From contig JBLWVL010000005.1 of the NCBI GenBank assembly GCA_048268485.1, positions 1 to 64,000 of the forward strand: a stretch of 64,000 nucleotides of DNA. The letters are read 5' to 3'. The notes beneath the pieces were generated by a model, which was not told the DNA's origin, searched no databases, and worked only from the letters and a program-made list of their open reading frames with translations. Origin of the DNA: Oceanospirillum sp048268485. GTDB taxonomy: Bacteria > Pseudomonadota > Gammaproteobacteria > Pseudomonadales > Halomonadaceae. This document shows, one piece after another, positions 33,106 through 42,001 of this stretch. Position numbers and translations under genes: made by a program. The number at the start of each line of letters is the position of its first letter. The stretch's first letter is position 1.

Positions 33106-34215
33106 GTGCATTTTGAATCCCCGATCAAGCGCCGTAAGTCCCGTCAAATTATGGTGGGTAATGTACCTGTTGGTGGTGATGCACCGATCTCCGTACAGAG
33201 TATGACGAACACAGAAACCTGTGATGTAGACGCTACTGTCGGACAGATTCGTCGCCTTGAGGAGGCTGGTGCAGATATTGTGCGCGTTTCTGTGCCATCG
33301 ATGGAAGCCGCAGAGGCATTCGGTAAAATTCGACGGCAGGTTAATTTGCCTTTAGTGGCGGATATTCATTTTGATTACCGGATCGCTTTGAAGGTAGCGG
33401 ACCTGGGTGTGGATTGTCTGCGTATCAATCCGGGGAATATTGGTAGTGATGACCGCGTGCGTCAGGTGGTTGATGCCGCTCGCCATCACGGTATTCCAAT
33501 CCGAATTGGTGTTAATGCCGGGTCTTTAGAGAAAGAGTTGCAGAAAAAATATGGTGAGCCCACACCAGATGCTTTAGTGGAATCTGCAATGCGCCATATC
33601 GATATTTTGGACCGGCTTAATTTTCAGGAGTTTAAACTGAGCCTGAAAGCATCTGATGTCTTTATGACGGTGGCCGCATATCGTAAAATTGCCAGCCAAA
33701 TTGAGCAGCCATTGCATCTGGGGATTACTGAAGCTGGCGGCTTACGCTCCGGGACTGTCAAGTCCTCTGTTGGTTTGGGGATGCTGCTGATGGATGGCAT
33801 TGGCGATACGGTGCGGGTTTCCCTGGCAGCGGACCCTGTTGAAGAGATTAAAGTTGGTTTTGATATTCTGAAAAGTCTCAAACTGCGAAGCAACGGTATT
33901 AATTTTATCGCTTGCCCGAGCTGTTCTCGCCAGAACTTTGATGTGATTGGCGTAATGAACGAACTGGAAACTCGGCTGGAAGATGTACGAACACCGATCG
34001 ATGTTGCGGTAATTGGCTGCGTGGTAAACGGCCCCGGAGAGGCAAAAGAAGTATCTCTGGGTCTAACGGGTGGCTCGCCTAATCTGGTTTATATTGATGG
34101 CAAGCCGGCTCAGAAACTTGGTAACGAAAATCTTGCTGCTGAGCTTGAACAGATGATTCGCGAGCAGGCCCGTCTTAAAGAAGAAGCTGAGGCACAGTTG
34201 ATTACCAAAAGCTGA
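33106..34215 (+). CDS. ispG: 4-hydroxy-3-methylbut-2-enyl-diphosphate synthase (flavodoxin)
   Basis: IspG (GcpE) is the [4Fe-4S] enzyme of the MEP isoprenoid pathway that reduces MEcPP to HMBPP. It starts at GTG 33106 with AAGAGAGAG upstream. The TIM-barrel part shows ISVQSMTNTETCDV. The cluster cysteines are in FIACPSCSRQNFD and IGCVVNGPGE. It has 369 residues, the usual bacterial length. It is one of the Fe-S clients that the neighbouring isc genes must supply. Confidence 0.97.
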   Translation: MHFESPIKRRKSRQIMVGNVPVGGDAPISVQSMTNTETCDVDATVGQIRRLEEAGADIVRVSVPSMEAAEAFGKIRRQVNLPLVADIHFDYRIALKVADLGVDCLRINPGNIGSDDRVRQVVDAARHHGIPIRIGVNAGSLEKELQKKYGEPTPDALVESAMRHIDILDRLNFQEFKLSLKASDVFMTVAAYRKIASQIEQPLHLGITEAGGLRSGTVKSSVGLGMLLMDGIGDTVRVSLAADPVEEIKVGFDILKSLKLRSNGINFIACPSCSRQNFDVIGVMNELETRLEDVRTPIDVAVIGCVVNGPGEAKEVSLGLTGGSPNLVYIDGKPAQKLGNENLAAELEQMIREQARLKEEAEAQLITKS

Positions 34216-34374
34216 CCCCCTTTTAAAGGGGCGATTAAATCGTTGTAGCCTCTACTGATGTGCAAATAAGACAGTGCTCAGAGAGCAAATTGATAGTCTG
34301 ATGACGCCGTATCTGGTTCAGTGCGTTATCGGGTTCTTTTTAAAGATAAAGAAGACAGTATTTAGGAAACAATT

Positions 34375-35652
34375 TTGGCTAAGAAAATTCAGGCTATCCG
34401 CGGAATGAATGACATTCTGCCGGAGCAAAGTGCCATCTGGCAGTATCTGGAATCCACCGTTGAGAATCTCTTGAGTCGCTACAGCTATCAGGAGATCCGC
34501 ATGCCGATTGTTGAGCAAACAGCCTTGTTTAAGCGCTCTATCGGTGAAGTAACAGATATTGTTGAAAAGGAGATGTATACCTTTGATGACCGCAATGGTG
34601 ATAGCCTGACGCTTCGTCCGGAAGGCACCGCGGGCTGTGTTCGGGCTGCAGAGGAGCATGGTCTGCTGTATAACCAAATACAACGTCTTTGGTATAAGGG
34701 GCCAATGTTCCGGCATGAGCGTCCGCAAAAGGGCCGCTATCGCCAGTTTCATCAGATCGGTGTAGAAACCTTTGGTATGGCAGGTCCTGATATTGACGCT
34801 GAGCTGATTATTCTCACTGCCCGCCTGTGGAAAGAGCTGGGTATTTATGACTCGGTCACCCTGGAGCTGAACTCTCTGGGTTCTGCTGAGGCCCGCTCTG
34901 AGTACCGTGCTGCACTGGTGGAGTTTCTATCAGCCCGTAAAGATGAGCTGGATGAGGATAGCCGCCGCCGCCTGGACAGTAACCCAATGCGTATTCTGGA
35001 CAGTAAAGACCCAAATACTCAAGAGCTGTTGAATGGCGCACCGGTATTTGATGATTACATCGATCAGGAATCTAAAGAGCACTTCGAGCAGTTGTGCGGC
35101 ATGCTGGATGCGGCAGGCATTGAATACAAGCTTAACCCGCGTCTGGTTCGTGGGCTCGATTATTACTGTAAAACAGTATTTGAGTGGACAACAAGGGAAC
35201 TGGGCTCGCAGGGGACTGTCTGTGCAGGTGGTCGCTATGACGGTTTGGTGGAACAACTGGGGGGGCGTGCTACTCCTGGCGTTGGTTTTGCCATGGGTGT
35301 CGAGCGTTTGATTCTGATGCTGCAGACCCTGGATGTTATCCCTGAGCATGTCAGCAATCAGCCTCATATCTTTATTGCCGCTGTTGGCGACGGTATGTCG
35401 ACACAGGGTTTGCTGCTGGGAGAGATGCTGCGGGAAAAAACCAATTATCGTACCCAGATGCATTGTGGGGGTGGCAGCTTTAAGAGCCAAATTAAAAAAG
35501 CGGATAAAAGCGGTGCAGTGATCGCACTGATTCTTGGTGAGAGTGAAGTTGCCAACGGAGAAGTGGCTGTTAAATTTCTGCGCGAAGCCCGGGATCAGGA
35601 AACAGTCAGCCTTTCAGGTCTGATTGAGTTTTTGCAGGAATCCCGGCTATAA
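34375..35652 (+). CDS. hisS: Histidyl-tRNA synthetase
   Basis: This class II synthetase has 425 residues. Motif 2 is visible around MFRHERPQKGRYRQFHQIG. The HisA region is LVRGLDYYCKTVFEWT and motif 3 is GVGFAMGVERLILML. It starts at TTG 34375 (then GCT AAG AAA), with AGGA seven bases upstream; no ATG fits the conserved N-terminus AKKIQAIRGMNDILP. The rare start may tune expression. Confidence 0.97.
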   Translation: MAKKIQAIRGMNDILPEQSAIWQYLESTVENLLSRYSYQEIRMPIVEQTALFKRSIGEVTDIVEKEMYTFDDRNGDSLTLRPEGTAGCVRAAEEHGLLYNQIQRLWYKGPMFRHERPQKGRYRQFHQIGVETFGMAGPDIDAELIILTARLWKELGIYDSVTLELNSLGSAEARSEYRAALVEFLSARKDELDEDSRRRLDSNPMRILDSKDPNTQELLNGAPVFDDYIDQESKEHFEQLCGMLDAAGIEYKLNPRLVRGLDYYCKTVFEWTTRELGSQGTVCAGGRYDGLVEQLGGRATPGVGFAMGVERLILMLQTLDVIPEHVSNQPHIFIAAVGDGMSTQGLLLGEMLREKTNYRTQMHCGGGSFKSQIKKADKSGAVIALILGESEVANGEVAVKFLREARDQETVSLSGLIEFLQESRL

Positions 35653-35735
35653 GCCTATGTTAATAATTTTCGACCTGGTCTAAGCCTTTGGGTTTTGAGC
35701 TGGTTTCAGGGTGACATTGTCACAGGAGATACCCG

Positions 35736-36380
35736 GTGTCTGAGTTACGTACCGAAGAAGAACAGATTGAATTGATGAAGAAATGGTGGGCGGATAATGG
35801 AAAATCCCTCATCGCGGGCTTGATTCTGGCCGTTGCAGTTGTTGGTGGCTGGAAGTGGTGGCAAGCAGATCAACAGTCAAAAGCTGAGGCTGCGTCTTCT
35901 GCTTATGAACAGTTGATTGATGTGATGAACAAGCCTGAAATGACAGATGATGAGCGCGCTACGGCCAAACACTTGGCTGTAACCCTGCAGACTGAACATA
36001 TGGGTTCTCTGTACGCTGATTACGCTGCTCTTTTTGAAGCTAAACTTCTGGCTGATGATAAGCAGTATGATGCAGCGGCGGCTGTATTGAAAAAGCTGAA
36101 TACTGAAACTGAGAGTGTGCTGATTAAGGAAATTTCCGGTGTTCGTCAGGCCCAGGTTCTTTGGCAGCAAGGTGAAAACCAGCAAGCACTGGATCTTCTG
36201 GGTGCACTGGAAACAGATGCTTACACAGGTAATGCCGAAGAGTTAAAAGGCGATATCCTGACCGAAATGAATGATAAGGATGCTGCTCGGGTTGCTTATG
36301 AGAAAGCTAAAGCGGCTTTTAACGCATCTGGAGTTGCACGCCCGGTTATTGATATGAAACTGGCAGATCTGGGAGCCTGA
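35736..36380 (+). CDS. yfgM: YfgM, ancillary SecYEG translocon subunit
   Basis: The 214-residue protein has a single N-terminal membrane helix (SLIAGLILAVAVVGGWKWW) and periplasmic TPR-like helices. In E. coli it binds the translocon with PpiD and hands secreted proteins to periplasmic chaperones. It starts at GTG 35736 with CAGGAG upstream. Its stop is one base before the bamB ATG, indicating translational coupling. Confidence 0.92.
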   Translation: MSELRTEEEQIELMKKWWADNGKSLIAGLILAVAVVGGWKWWQADQQSKAEAASSAYEQLIDVMNKPEMTDDERATAKHLAVTLQTEHMGSLYADYAALFEAKLLADDKQYDAAAAVLKKLNTETESVLIKEISGVRQAQVLWQQGENQQALDLLGALETDAYTGNAEELKGDILTEMNDKDAARVAYEKAKAAFNASGVARPVIDMKLADLGA

Positions 36381-36381
36381 T

Positions 36382-37524
36382 ATGTTGCGCTGGCTGACAC
36401 CGGTTCTGGCTTTACTCCTGACTGCTTGCGGCAGTTTGCCGGAGCCTCAGTATCCACCTAAGGATCTGACTGATTTTGATGAGCAGGTTGAGCTGGATAT
36501 TGTCTGGCAGGACTTTGCGGGAAAAGGGCCTGGTGAGCTGGGGTATATGTTACCGCCCGTTGTTTCCGGTGGGAATATTTATGCGATTGACCGTGGGGGT
36601 AACCTTAAGTCCTGGCAGGCTTCGACCGGTGCTCTCCTGTGGACAGCAGATCTTGATGCAGGAGCCAGTTCTGGCCTGAGCTATAATCGGGGGCAGCTTT
36701 ATTTTGGTACTCAGAATGGAGAGGTCATTGCGCTCTCGGCCAGTGGTGGCGAGGTGTTGTGGCGCACTCGTCTGAGTACGCAGATTATGACACCGCCTCA
36801 GGTGAATGATGCGAGCCGTCAACTGGTTGTTCAGACTGCGGCAGGCAAGGTTTCAGCGCTGGATGAGCTGACGGGACGTATTCTGTGGAACTATGAAAGC
36901 TCAGAACCCCTGCTGACACTTCATGGTACGGCGACACCTTTGGTTGTGCCTTCAGCAACGTTTGCGGGCTTCGCTAATGGACGTGTTGTTGCACTGGATA
37001 ACCGTAATGGTCAGCTGGCTTGGGATGTGCGTGCTGCTGTACCATCCGGTCGAACCGATATAGAACGCCTGGTAGATGTTGATGGCCAACCTCTTCTTAC
37101 AAGCAAGGGGATGCTGGTGGTGACCAGTTATCAGGGGCGCCTGATTGCGTTGGACCCATCCAGCGGTCGCGGTATATGGGAACGCAAAGATTCGAGCTTT
37201 TATCCGGCAGTAGAGGGCTTTGGTAATATTCTCTATGTTGATGAAGGCAGTAATATTGTTGCGCTGGATGCACGTACCGGAGGTGTTCTCTGGAACCAGG
37301 ATGCTCTGGGCGGTCGCCGACTGACGGCTCCTGTTGTCTGGGGAGACACTTTGACTGTGGGGGATTATGAAGGTTTTATCCACCTTATTTCGCTGACTGA
37401 TGGACATGTGGTCGGGCGTATCGCTGCAGATGCCAGTGGTATTGAGCAGCCTTTGATTGCCACTGAAAAAACATTATACGCTGTAGCGGTGAACGGTCGC
37501 CTTATGGCGATTGAACGTCAGTAA
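36382..37524 (+). CDS. bamB: Outer-membrane assembly lipoprotein BamB
   Basis: The 380-residue eight-bladed beta-propeller lipoprotein of the BAM complex has a signal peptide with lipobox LLLTACGS (lipidated C16). Repeated PQQ-like blades are visible (GNLKSWQASTGALLWTADL, GEVIALSASGGEVLWRTRL, GKVSALDELTGRILWNYES). It lies between yfgM and der, the standard order. Confidence 0.96.
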   Translation: MLRWLTPVLALLLTACGSLPEPQYPPKDLTDFDEQVELDIVWQDFAGKGPGELGYMLPPVVSGGNIYAIDRGGNLKSWQASTGALLWTADLDAGASSGLSYNRGQLYFGTQNGEVIALSASGGEVLWRTRLSTQIMTPPQVNDASRQLVVQTAAGKVSALDELTGRILWNYESSEPLLTLHGTATPLVVPSATFAGFANGRVVALDNRNGQLAWDVRAAVPSGRTDIERLVDVDGQPLLTSKGMLVVTSYQGRLIALDPSSGRGIWERKDSSFYPAVEGFGNILYVDEGSNIVALDARTGGVLWNQDALGGRRLTAPVVWGDTLTVGDYEGFIHLISLTDGHVVGRIAADASGIEQPLIATEKTLYAVAVNGRLMAIERQ

Positions 37525-37629
37525 AAATGGGGAGCTTCGGGCTTTCCCTGGCTGTGGCTGATAGCGGCAGCAGCGTGACATTTTTTGTGTGTGCCTGAGC
37601 ACACCTGTTGAAGAACTGAAGATACCTGA

Positions 37630-39051
37630 ATGAATCCTGTTATTGCCCTGGTGGGCCGCCCTAATGTGGGCAAATCAACACTGTTTAACCGTCTGACCCG
37701 TAGCCGTGATGCACTGGTTGCGGACTTTGCAGGCCTGACCCGTGACCGGAAATATGGTGAGGGGAAAGTCGGTGGTAAGCCTTATATTGTAATTGATACA
37801 GGCGGTATCAGTGGCGATGAAAATGGTATCGACTCGGCGATGGCTGGTCAGTCCTTACTAGCAATTGAAGAAGCTGATATCGTTCTTTTTCTGGTGGATG
37901 GACGTGCAGGTTTAACGGTTGCTGATCAGATGATCGCCCAGCACCTGCGTGAAAAAGGTAAAGATGCCTGGCTGATTGTTAACAAGACCGATGGCGCTGA
38001 CCCTGATGTGATTGTTGCTGAGTTCTACGCTCTGGGGATGGAGCGCAGCCCGATTGCAATTGCTGCGGCCCATGGTCGTAACGTCACAGCAATGATCCAG
38101 CATATCCTTGAGCCCTTTCCTGAGCCAAATGAGGAAGAGGATGAGCTGCATGATCAGCTGAAGCATAAAGGGGTGCGTATTGGTGTTATTGGTCGCCCGA
38201 ATGTGGGCAAATCCACACTGGTAAACCGTATTTTAGGTGAAGAGCGTGTGGTGGTCTATGATCAGCCGGGGACCACGCGGGATGCAATTTCGATTCCTTT
38301 CGAGCGTGACGGTCAGGAATATACTCTGATTGATACCGCAGGTATCCGTCGCCGTAAGAATGTGACCGAGATAGCAGAAAAGTTTTCCATCATCAAAACG
38401 CTGGAAGCGGTACGTGAGTGTAACGTCGCTGTAATGGTGATTGATGCCCGTACTGGAATTGTTGAGCAGGACTTACATTTGCTGGACTTTGTGCTGCAAA
38501 GTGGCCGTGCACTGGTTATTGCGGTGAATAAATGGGATGGACTGGATGTTGATGTGAAGGACAAGATCAAAGAGGACGTGGATCGTCGTCTGGGTTTTGT
38601 CAATTACGCGGATGTTCACTTTATCTCAGCACTGCATGGAACCGGTGTTGGTCATCTGTACAAGTCGATTAACAATGCCTTTCAATCCGCCATGAGCCAC
38701 TGGCAGACTAATCGTCTGACCACGATTCTGGAAGACGTGGTCAAGGAGCACCAGCCGCCGATTGTCCGTGGTCGCCGTATCAAGTTGCGCTATGCACACC
38801 AGGGGGGTAAGAATCCACCCATTATTGTTGTGCATGGTAGTCAGACAGACTCGATTCCTGAAAGTTATAAGCGTTATTTGACCAATACCTTCCGTAAAGT
38901 TTTGAAGGTTAAGGGGACGCCGATTCGCTTTGAATTCCGTTCAGGTCATAATCCTTACGACAATAGCGACAAGGATGATCGTCAGAAAGCGAAAGATCGT
39001 CAGCTGAACCTGACCAAAGAAGCGCGTACCGAGCGTAAGAACCGCCGTTAA
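37630..39051 (+). CDS. der: Ribosome-assembly GTPase Der (EngA)
   Basis: This tandem GTPase for 50S subunit maturation has 473 residues with two G domains. The P-loop GRPNVGKSTLFNRL occurs near residue 8 and GRPNVGKSTLVNRI near residue 187. Switch motifs DTGGI and DTAGI, NKTDG and NKWDG follow, and a C-terminal KH-like domain. The basic tail ends RTERKNRR. Confidence 0.97.
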   Translation: MNPVIALVGRPNVGKSTLFNRLTRSRDALVADFAGLTRDRKYGEGKVGGKPYIVIDTGGISGDENGIDSAMAGQSLLAIEEADIVLFLVDGRAGLTVADQMIAQHLREKGKDAWLIVNKTDGADPDVIVAEFYALGMERSPIAIAAAHGRNVTAMIQHILEPFPEPNEEEDELHDQLKHKGVRIGVIGRPNVGKSTLVNRILGEERVVVYDQPGTTRDAISIPFERDGQEYTLIDTAGIRRRKNVTEIAEKFSIIKTLEAVRECNVAVMVIDARTGIVEQDLHLLDFVLQSGRALVIAVNKWDGLDVDVKDKIKEDVDRRLGFVNYADVHFISALHGTGVGHLYKSINNAFQSAMSHWQTNRLTTILEDVVKEHQPPIVRGRRIKLRYAHQGGKNPPIIVVHGSQTDSIPESYKRYLTNTFRKVLKVKGTPIRFEFRSGHNPYDNSDKDDRQKAKDRQLNLTKEARTERKNRR

Positions 39052-39068
39052 TTGCTCGTGAGCACAAC

Positions 39069-39105
39069 AACAGCCCCGATAACTATAGTGTTAACGGGGC
39101 TGTTT
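39069..39105 (+). terminator. Terminator after der
   Basis: AACAGCCCCG (39069-39078) pairs with CGGGGCTGTT (39095-39104) and is followed by T. The right arm is present a second time 22 bases further on (see the repeat entry). Confidence 0.75.
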
Positions 39106-39128
39106 GATAGTGTTAACGGGGCTGTTTG
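39085..39128. repeat. Exact tandem duplication of a 22-base terminator arm
   Basis: ATAGTGTTAACGGGGCTGTT plus TG occurs at 39085-39106 and again at 39107-39128 without a mismatch. The duplication doubles the descending arm of the der terminator, so two alternative hairpins can form. Confidence 0.9.
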
Positions 39129-39140
39129 CTTTCTATATTA

Positions 39141-39614
39141 TCAGTAATACTCGCCGCTTGGGTCGATAAGCGTGATTTGTTCAGTATCAATCAGGTGCTC
39201 TACCAGTGCAAAGAAGTCGGTGTAGGCACGTAGGGCTTCTACCGGCTTGATGGCTTGATTGTAGAGTACATCGGACTGAATCGCCTGACGATTGCGTTTG
39301 GTTGTGTGAGTCATCAGGCGGTTTTCCAACTTGGTGCCTTTTACTGTGCGCATGATGTCAACCAGCTGATCCCGGGATGCTGTATGCATGAGCGTCTGCA
39401 TGCTTTTACTATCCATGTGTGTCAGCGTGGTCAGTAGTTTGCGCCCCAGGTGGATAAAGTTAGGCTCACCCTGAGACTGTGGCGGGTTCAGGCCCAGCTG
39501 TTCGTCCAATTTAGAAATCAGCTCTATAGCGTGGATCAGTTCCAGCTGAACAGAGTAGAAGTCCTTACTGACTTTATAACGGTGCTCACCTAATGTGAAT
39601 ACTTCAAAACTCAT
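39141..39614 (-). CDS. Uncharacterised conserved-type protein
   Basis: The 157-residue soluble protein starts MSFEVFTLGEHRYKVSKDFY and is mostly helical with no signal or membrane segment. I do not recognise a family. It is the second gene of a two-gene minus-strand unit, 33 bases downstream of the 280-residue gene, with AGGAGTAACCGC before its ATG. Composition is like the neighbouring core genes, so it appears native rather than recently acquired. Confidence 0.6.
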   Translation of the reverse strand: MSFEVFTLGEHRYKVSKDFYSVQLELIHAIELISKLDEQLGLNPPQSQGEPNFIHLGRKLLTTLTHMDSKSMQTLMHTASRDQLVDIMRTVKGTKLENRLMTHTTKRNRQAIQSDVLYNQAIKPVEALRAYTDFFALVEHLIDTEQITLIDPSGEYY

Positions 39615-39647
39615 GCGGTTACTCCTGATAAAACCAGTACAGCTTAA

Positions 39648-40490
39648 TTAAACAAGGATTGGGCCAGAGCCTTTCGGGGAGGCAGCGGTTTTCTTTTTCT
39701 GCAGAGCTTTAACCACTTCGATAACTAGCTGAGCTGTTTTACGTGCATCAGCAGGTGTAATTTGTTGCGGTTTAGCGGGTTTTAGTTTTTCCCGCATCGG
39801 CTCAGGTACCAGCTTGTTAAATTTAGCTAACAGGCTACTTTCAGACATCTCTTCGCAGATAAACCAGAGTTTAGCCAGTTGGCGCGGGGGGACTTGTTTA
39901 AAGACAGCAAACAAGGCTTTTTCTGGGAAGCTATCCAGCTTTTTCAGCAGCTGGCGGATAAAAGCTGCATCGGTGCTTGAAGAGAGAGCTACCGGTGCGG
40001 CATCAGCATTGTCCTTAATATTCATTCGCGGTGGACGTATCTCACCTTCGTCAGCCATACGCTCGATGGTGCGTATCAGGCCCTGAATTCGTTCATTTAC
40101 TTCCCATAAGGGCTTAAGTGGCAGTTTCTCAGCGCTCTGTGTCAGGCGGTCGATCTCTCTGCGTCCCAAAGCGTTTTCCAGCTTAGCCAGCAGGCTGTCC
40201 ATGTGCTTGTTTTGCGCGACACGGTAGAGCAGAGTGAAATCAAACTCGCGTAACAGCAGTGCCAGCTCGTTATCATTAAACTGTTCAAGATGGGATAATG
40301 CAGGCTGCAATCGCTGGAACTGATCACGAGCTTCTGCCCATCGTGACTTCGGATGCAGGGCAAACTGTTCAATCTGTGCAACCAGAGCGTCACGCATTTC
40401 CTGGCAGAGTTTTTCCGAGAGGAGTAACTGACTTTCCGCCAGCTGAATCTCTAATCTGTGTCCGGATACTGGCTTCACCTTGATCTGCAT
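39648..40490 (-). CDS. Uncharacterised helical-repeat protein, FliG-like segments
   Basis: The 280-residue soluble, largely helical protein has two stretches that loosely resemble the armadillo-like repeats of FliG or MgtE N-domains. One is around residues 70-115 (NDNELALLLREFDFTLLYRV). The other is around 185-235 (FPEKALFAVFKQVPPRQLAK). The C-terminus is basic (LQKKKTAASPKGSG). The similarity is my pattern impression, not an alignment. It begins a minus-strand pair with the 157-residue gene and is divergent from prfB. Confidence 0.6.
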   Translation of the reverse strand: MQIKVKPVSGHRLEIQLAESQLLLSEKLCQEMRDALVAQIEQFALHPKSRWAEARDQFQRLQPALSHLEQFNDNELALLLREFDFTLLYRVAQNKHMDSLLAKLENALGRREIDRLTQSAEKLPLKPLWEVNERIQGLIRTIERMADEGEIRPPRMNIKDNADAAPVALSSSTDAAFIRQLLKKLDSFPEKALFAVFKQVPPRQLAKLWFICEEMSESSLLAKFNKLVPEPMREKLKPAKPQQITPADARKTAQLVIEVVKALQKKKTAASPKGSGPILV

Positions 40491-40815
40491 CTCTTTCTTC
40501 CTACCGCTGAGTCATTGACTTATTTTGCCATGGAGATGGCCAAGCGTGCATCTGCTAATCACTTCATATTAAGGGCATCTTATCATTTATGCGTTCTTCG
40601 TAATGGTGTTCTGTGGTGTAAAGATGATTTATTCGTTTTATTGACGGCTGAATTCATGGCAGATGCTTATATTTTATAGGTCTGGGCTGTATCGGAGAGG
40701 GTATTACTGGTAGGTCAGAGGGGGATTCGTTAGAATTACGCCCTTGTTTTTTTAACACTCAGTTTTCAACGCGCCATGTTTTGTTGCGCGTATCTATTTG
40801 CGGATTTTAAGTACT
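40491..40815. other. Divergent intergenic region before prfB
   Basis: These 325 bases hold no gene or RNA that I can recognise. A TAGAAT box at 40731-40736 is a weak candidate for the prfB -10 element. Confidence 0.35.
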
Positions 40816-41914
40816 ATGTTAGAAATCAACCCGATCAACAACCTCATTAAGGACTTGTCTGAGCGGACAGACGTTCTTAGGGGGTATCTTTGACTACGCT
40901 GAAAAGAAAGACCGCTTAGAAGAGGTAAACCGTGAGCTGGAGCAGCCCGAGGTCTGGAATGAGCCAGAGCGCGCTCAGGCCCTGGGTAAAGAACGGGCGG
41001 GTCTGGAGTTGGTGGTTGAAACAATCGATAACCTGGATACAGGGCTTGTGGATGCCCGTGATTTGCTGGATATGGCGGTCGAGGAAGATGACGAAGCAAC
41101 AGCAGAAGAGGTTCAGAGCGAGCTGGATGACCTGAAAGCTCAGTTGGAAAAGCTGGAGTTTCGTCGTATGTTCTCCGGCGAAATGGACGAGAGCAATGCC
41201 TATCTTGATATTCAGTCTGGTTCCGGCGGGACTGAGGCTCAGGACTGGGCCAATATGATGTTGCGCATGTTCCTGCGCTGGGGCGATGCTCACGGCTTTA
41301 AAACTGAGCTGATTGAAGTGTCCGCCGGTGAAGTGGCGGGCATCAAGAGTGCGACCGTGCGCTTTGAAGGCGAGTATGCTTACGGCTGGCTGCGTACCGA
41401 GACTGGTGTTCATCGCCTGGTGCGTAAATCACCGTTTGACTCTGGTGGTCGCCGTCATACCTCTTTCTCTTCAGTGTTTGTGGCGCCTGAAATTGATGAC
41501 AGTTTTGAAGTAGATATTAATCCGGCGGACCTGCGTATCGATACCTACCGTTCCTCGGGTGCCGGTGGTCAGCATGTTAACACCACTGATTCTGCGGTTC
41601 GTATCACCCATGAGCCAACCAATGTCGTGGTGTCCTGTCAGACTGAGCGTTCACAGCATGCGAACAAAGATCGTGCGATGAAGCAGCTGAAGGCAAAACT
41701 GTATGAGCTGGAGATGCAGAAGCGTAATGCTGAGAAGCAGGCTCTGGAAGATACCAAGTCTGATATTGGCTGGGGCAGTCAGATCCGCTCCTACGTACTG
41801 GATGATTCCCGTATTAAAGACCTTCGTACTGGCGTTGAGAACCGTAATACTCAGGCGGTTCTTGATGGCGATCTGGATCGCTTTATTGAAGCGAGCCTGA
41901 AGCAGGGGCTGTAA
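40816..41914 (+). CDS. prfB: Peptide chain release factor 2, with programmed +1 frameshift
   Basis: RF2 releases peptides at UGA and UAA. The gene opens with ATG 40816 (MLEINPINNLIKDLSERTDV), runs 25 codons to an in-frame TGA at 40891-40893, and continues in the +1 frame from GAC 40892 (DYAEKKDRLEEV) to 41914. The stop-recognition region and the GGQ motif (SSGAGGQHVNTTDSAVRI) lie downstream. An annotation that ignores the frameshift would begin too late, for example at 41009. It is followed by lysS, as in many bacteria. Confidence 0.97.
40876..40893 (+). promoter_or_regulatory. prfB autoregulatory +1 frameshift site
   Basis: CTT AGG GGG TAT CTT TGA, followed by C, contains the internal Shine-Dalgarno-like AGGGGG (40879-40884), the CTT slip codon and the weak stop TGA-C. 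It appears identical to the classic RF2 site. Low RF2 lets the ribosome shift and make more RF2. Confidence 0.97.
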
Positions 41915-42001
41915 CCACTGTTACATCTCTGCAGATAAGCGTGCGAACTCAGGTTCGCGCTGAATAATCCGATTGACCTATGTTTTGGATGATAAAGACC
42001 C

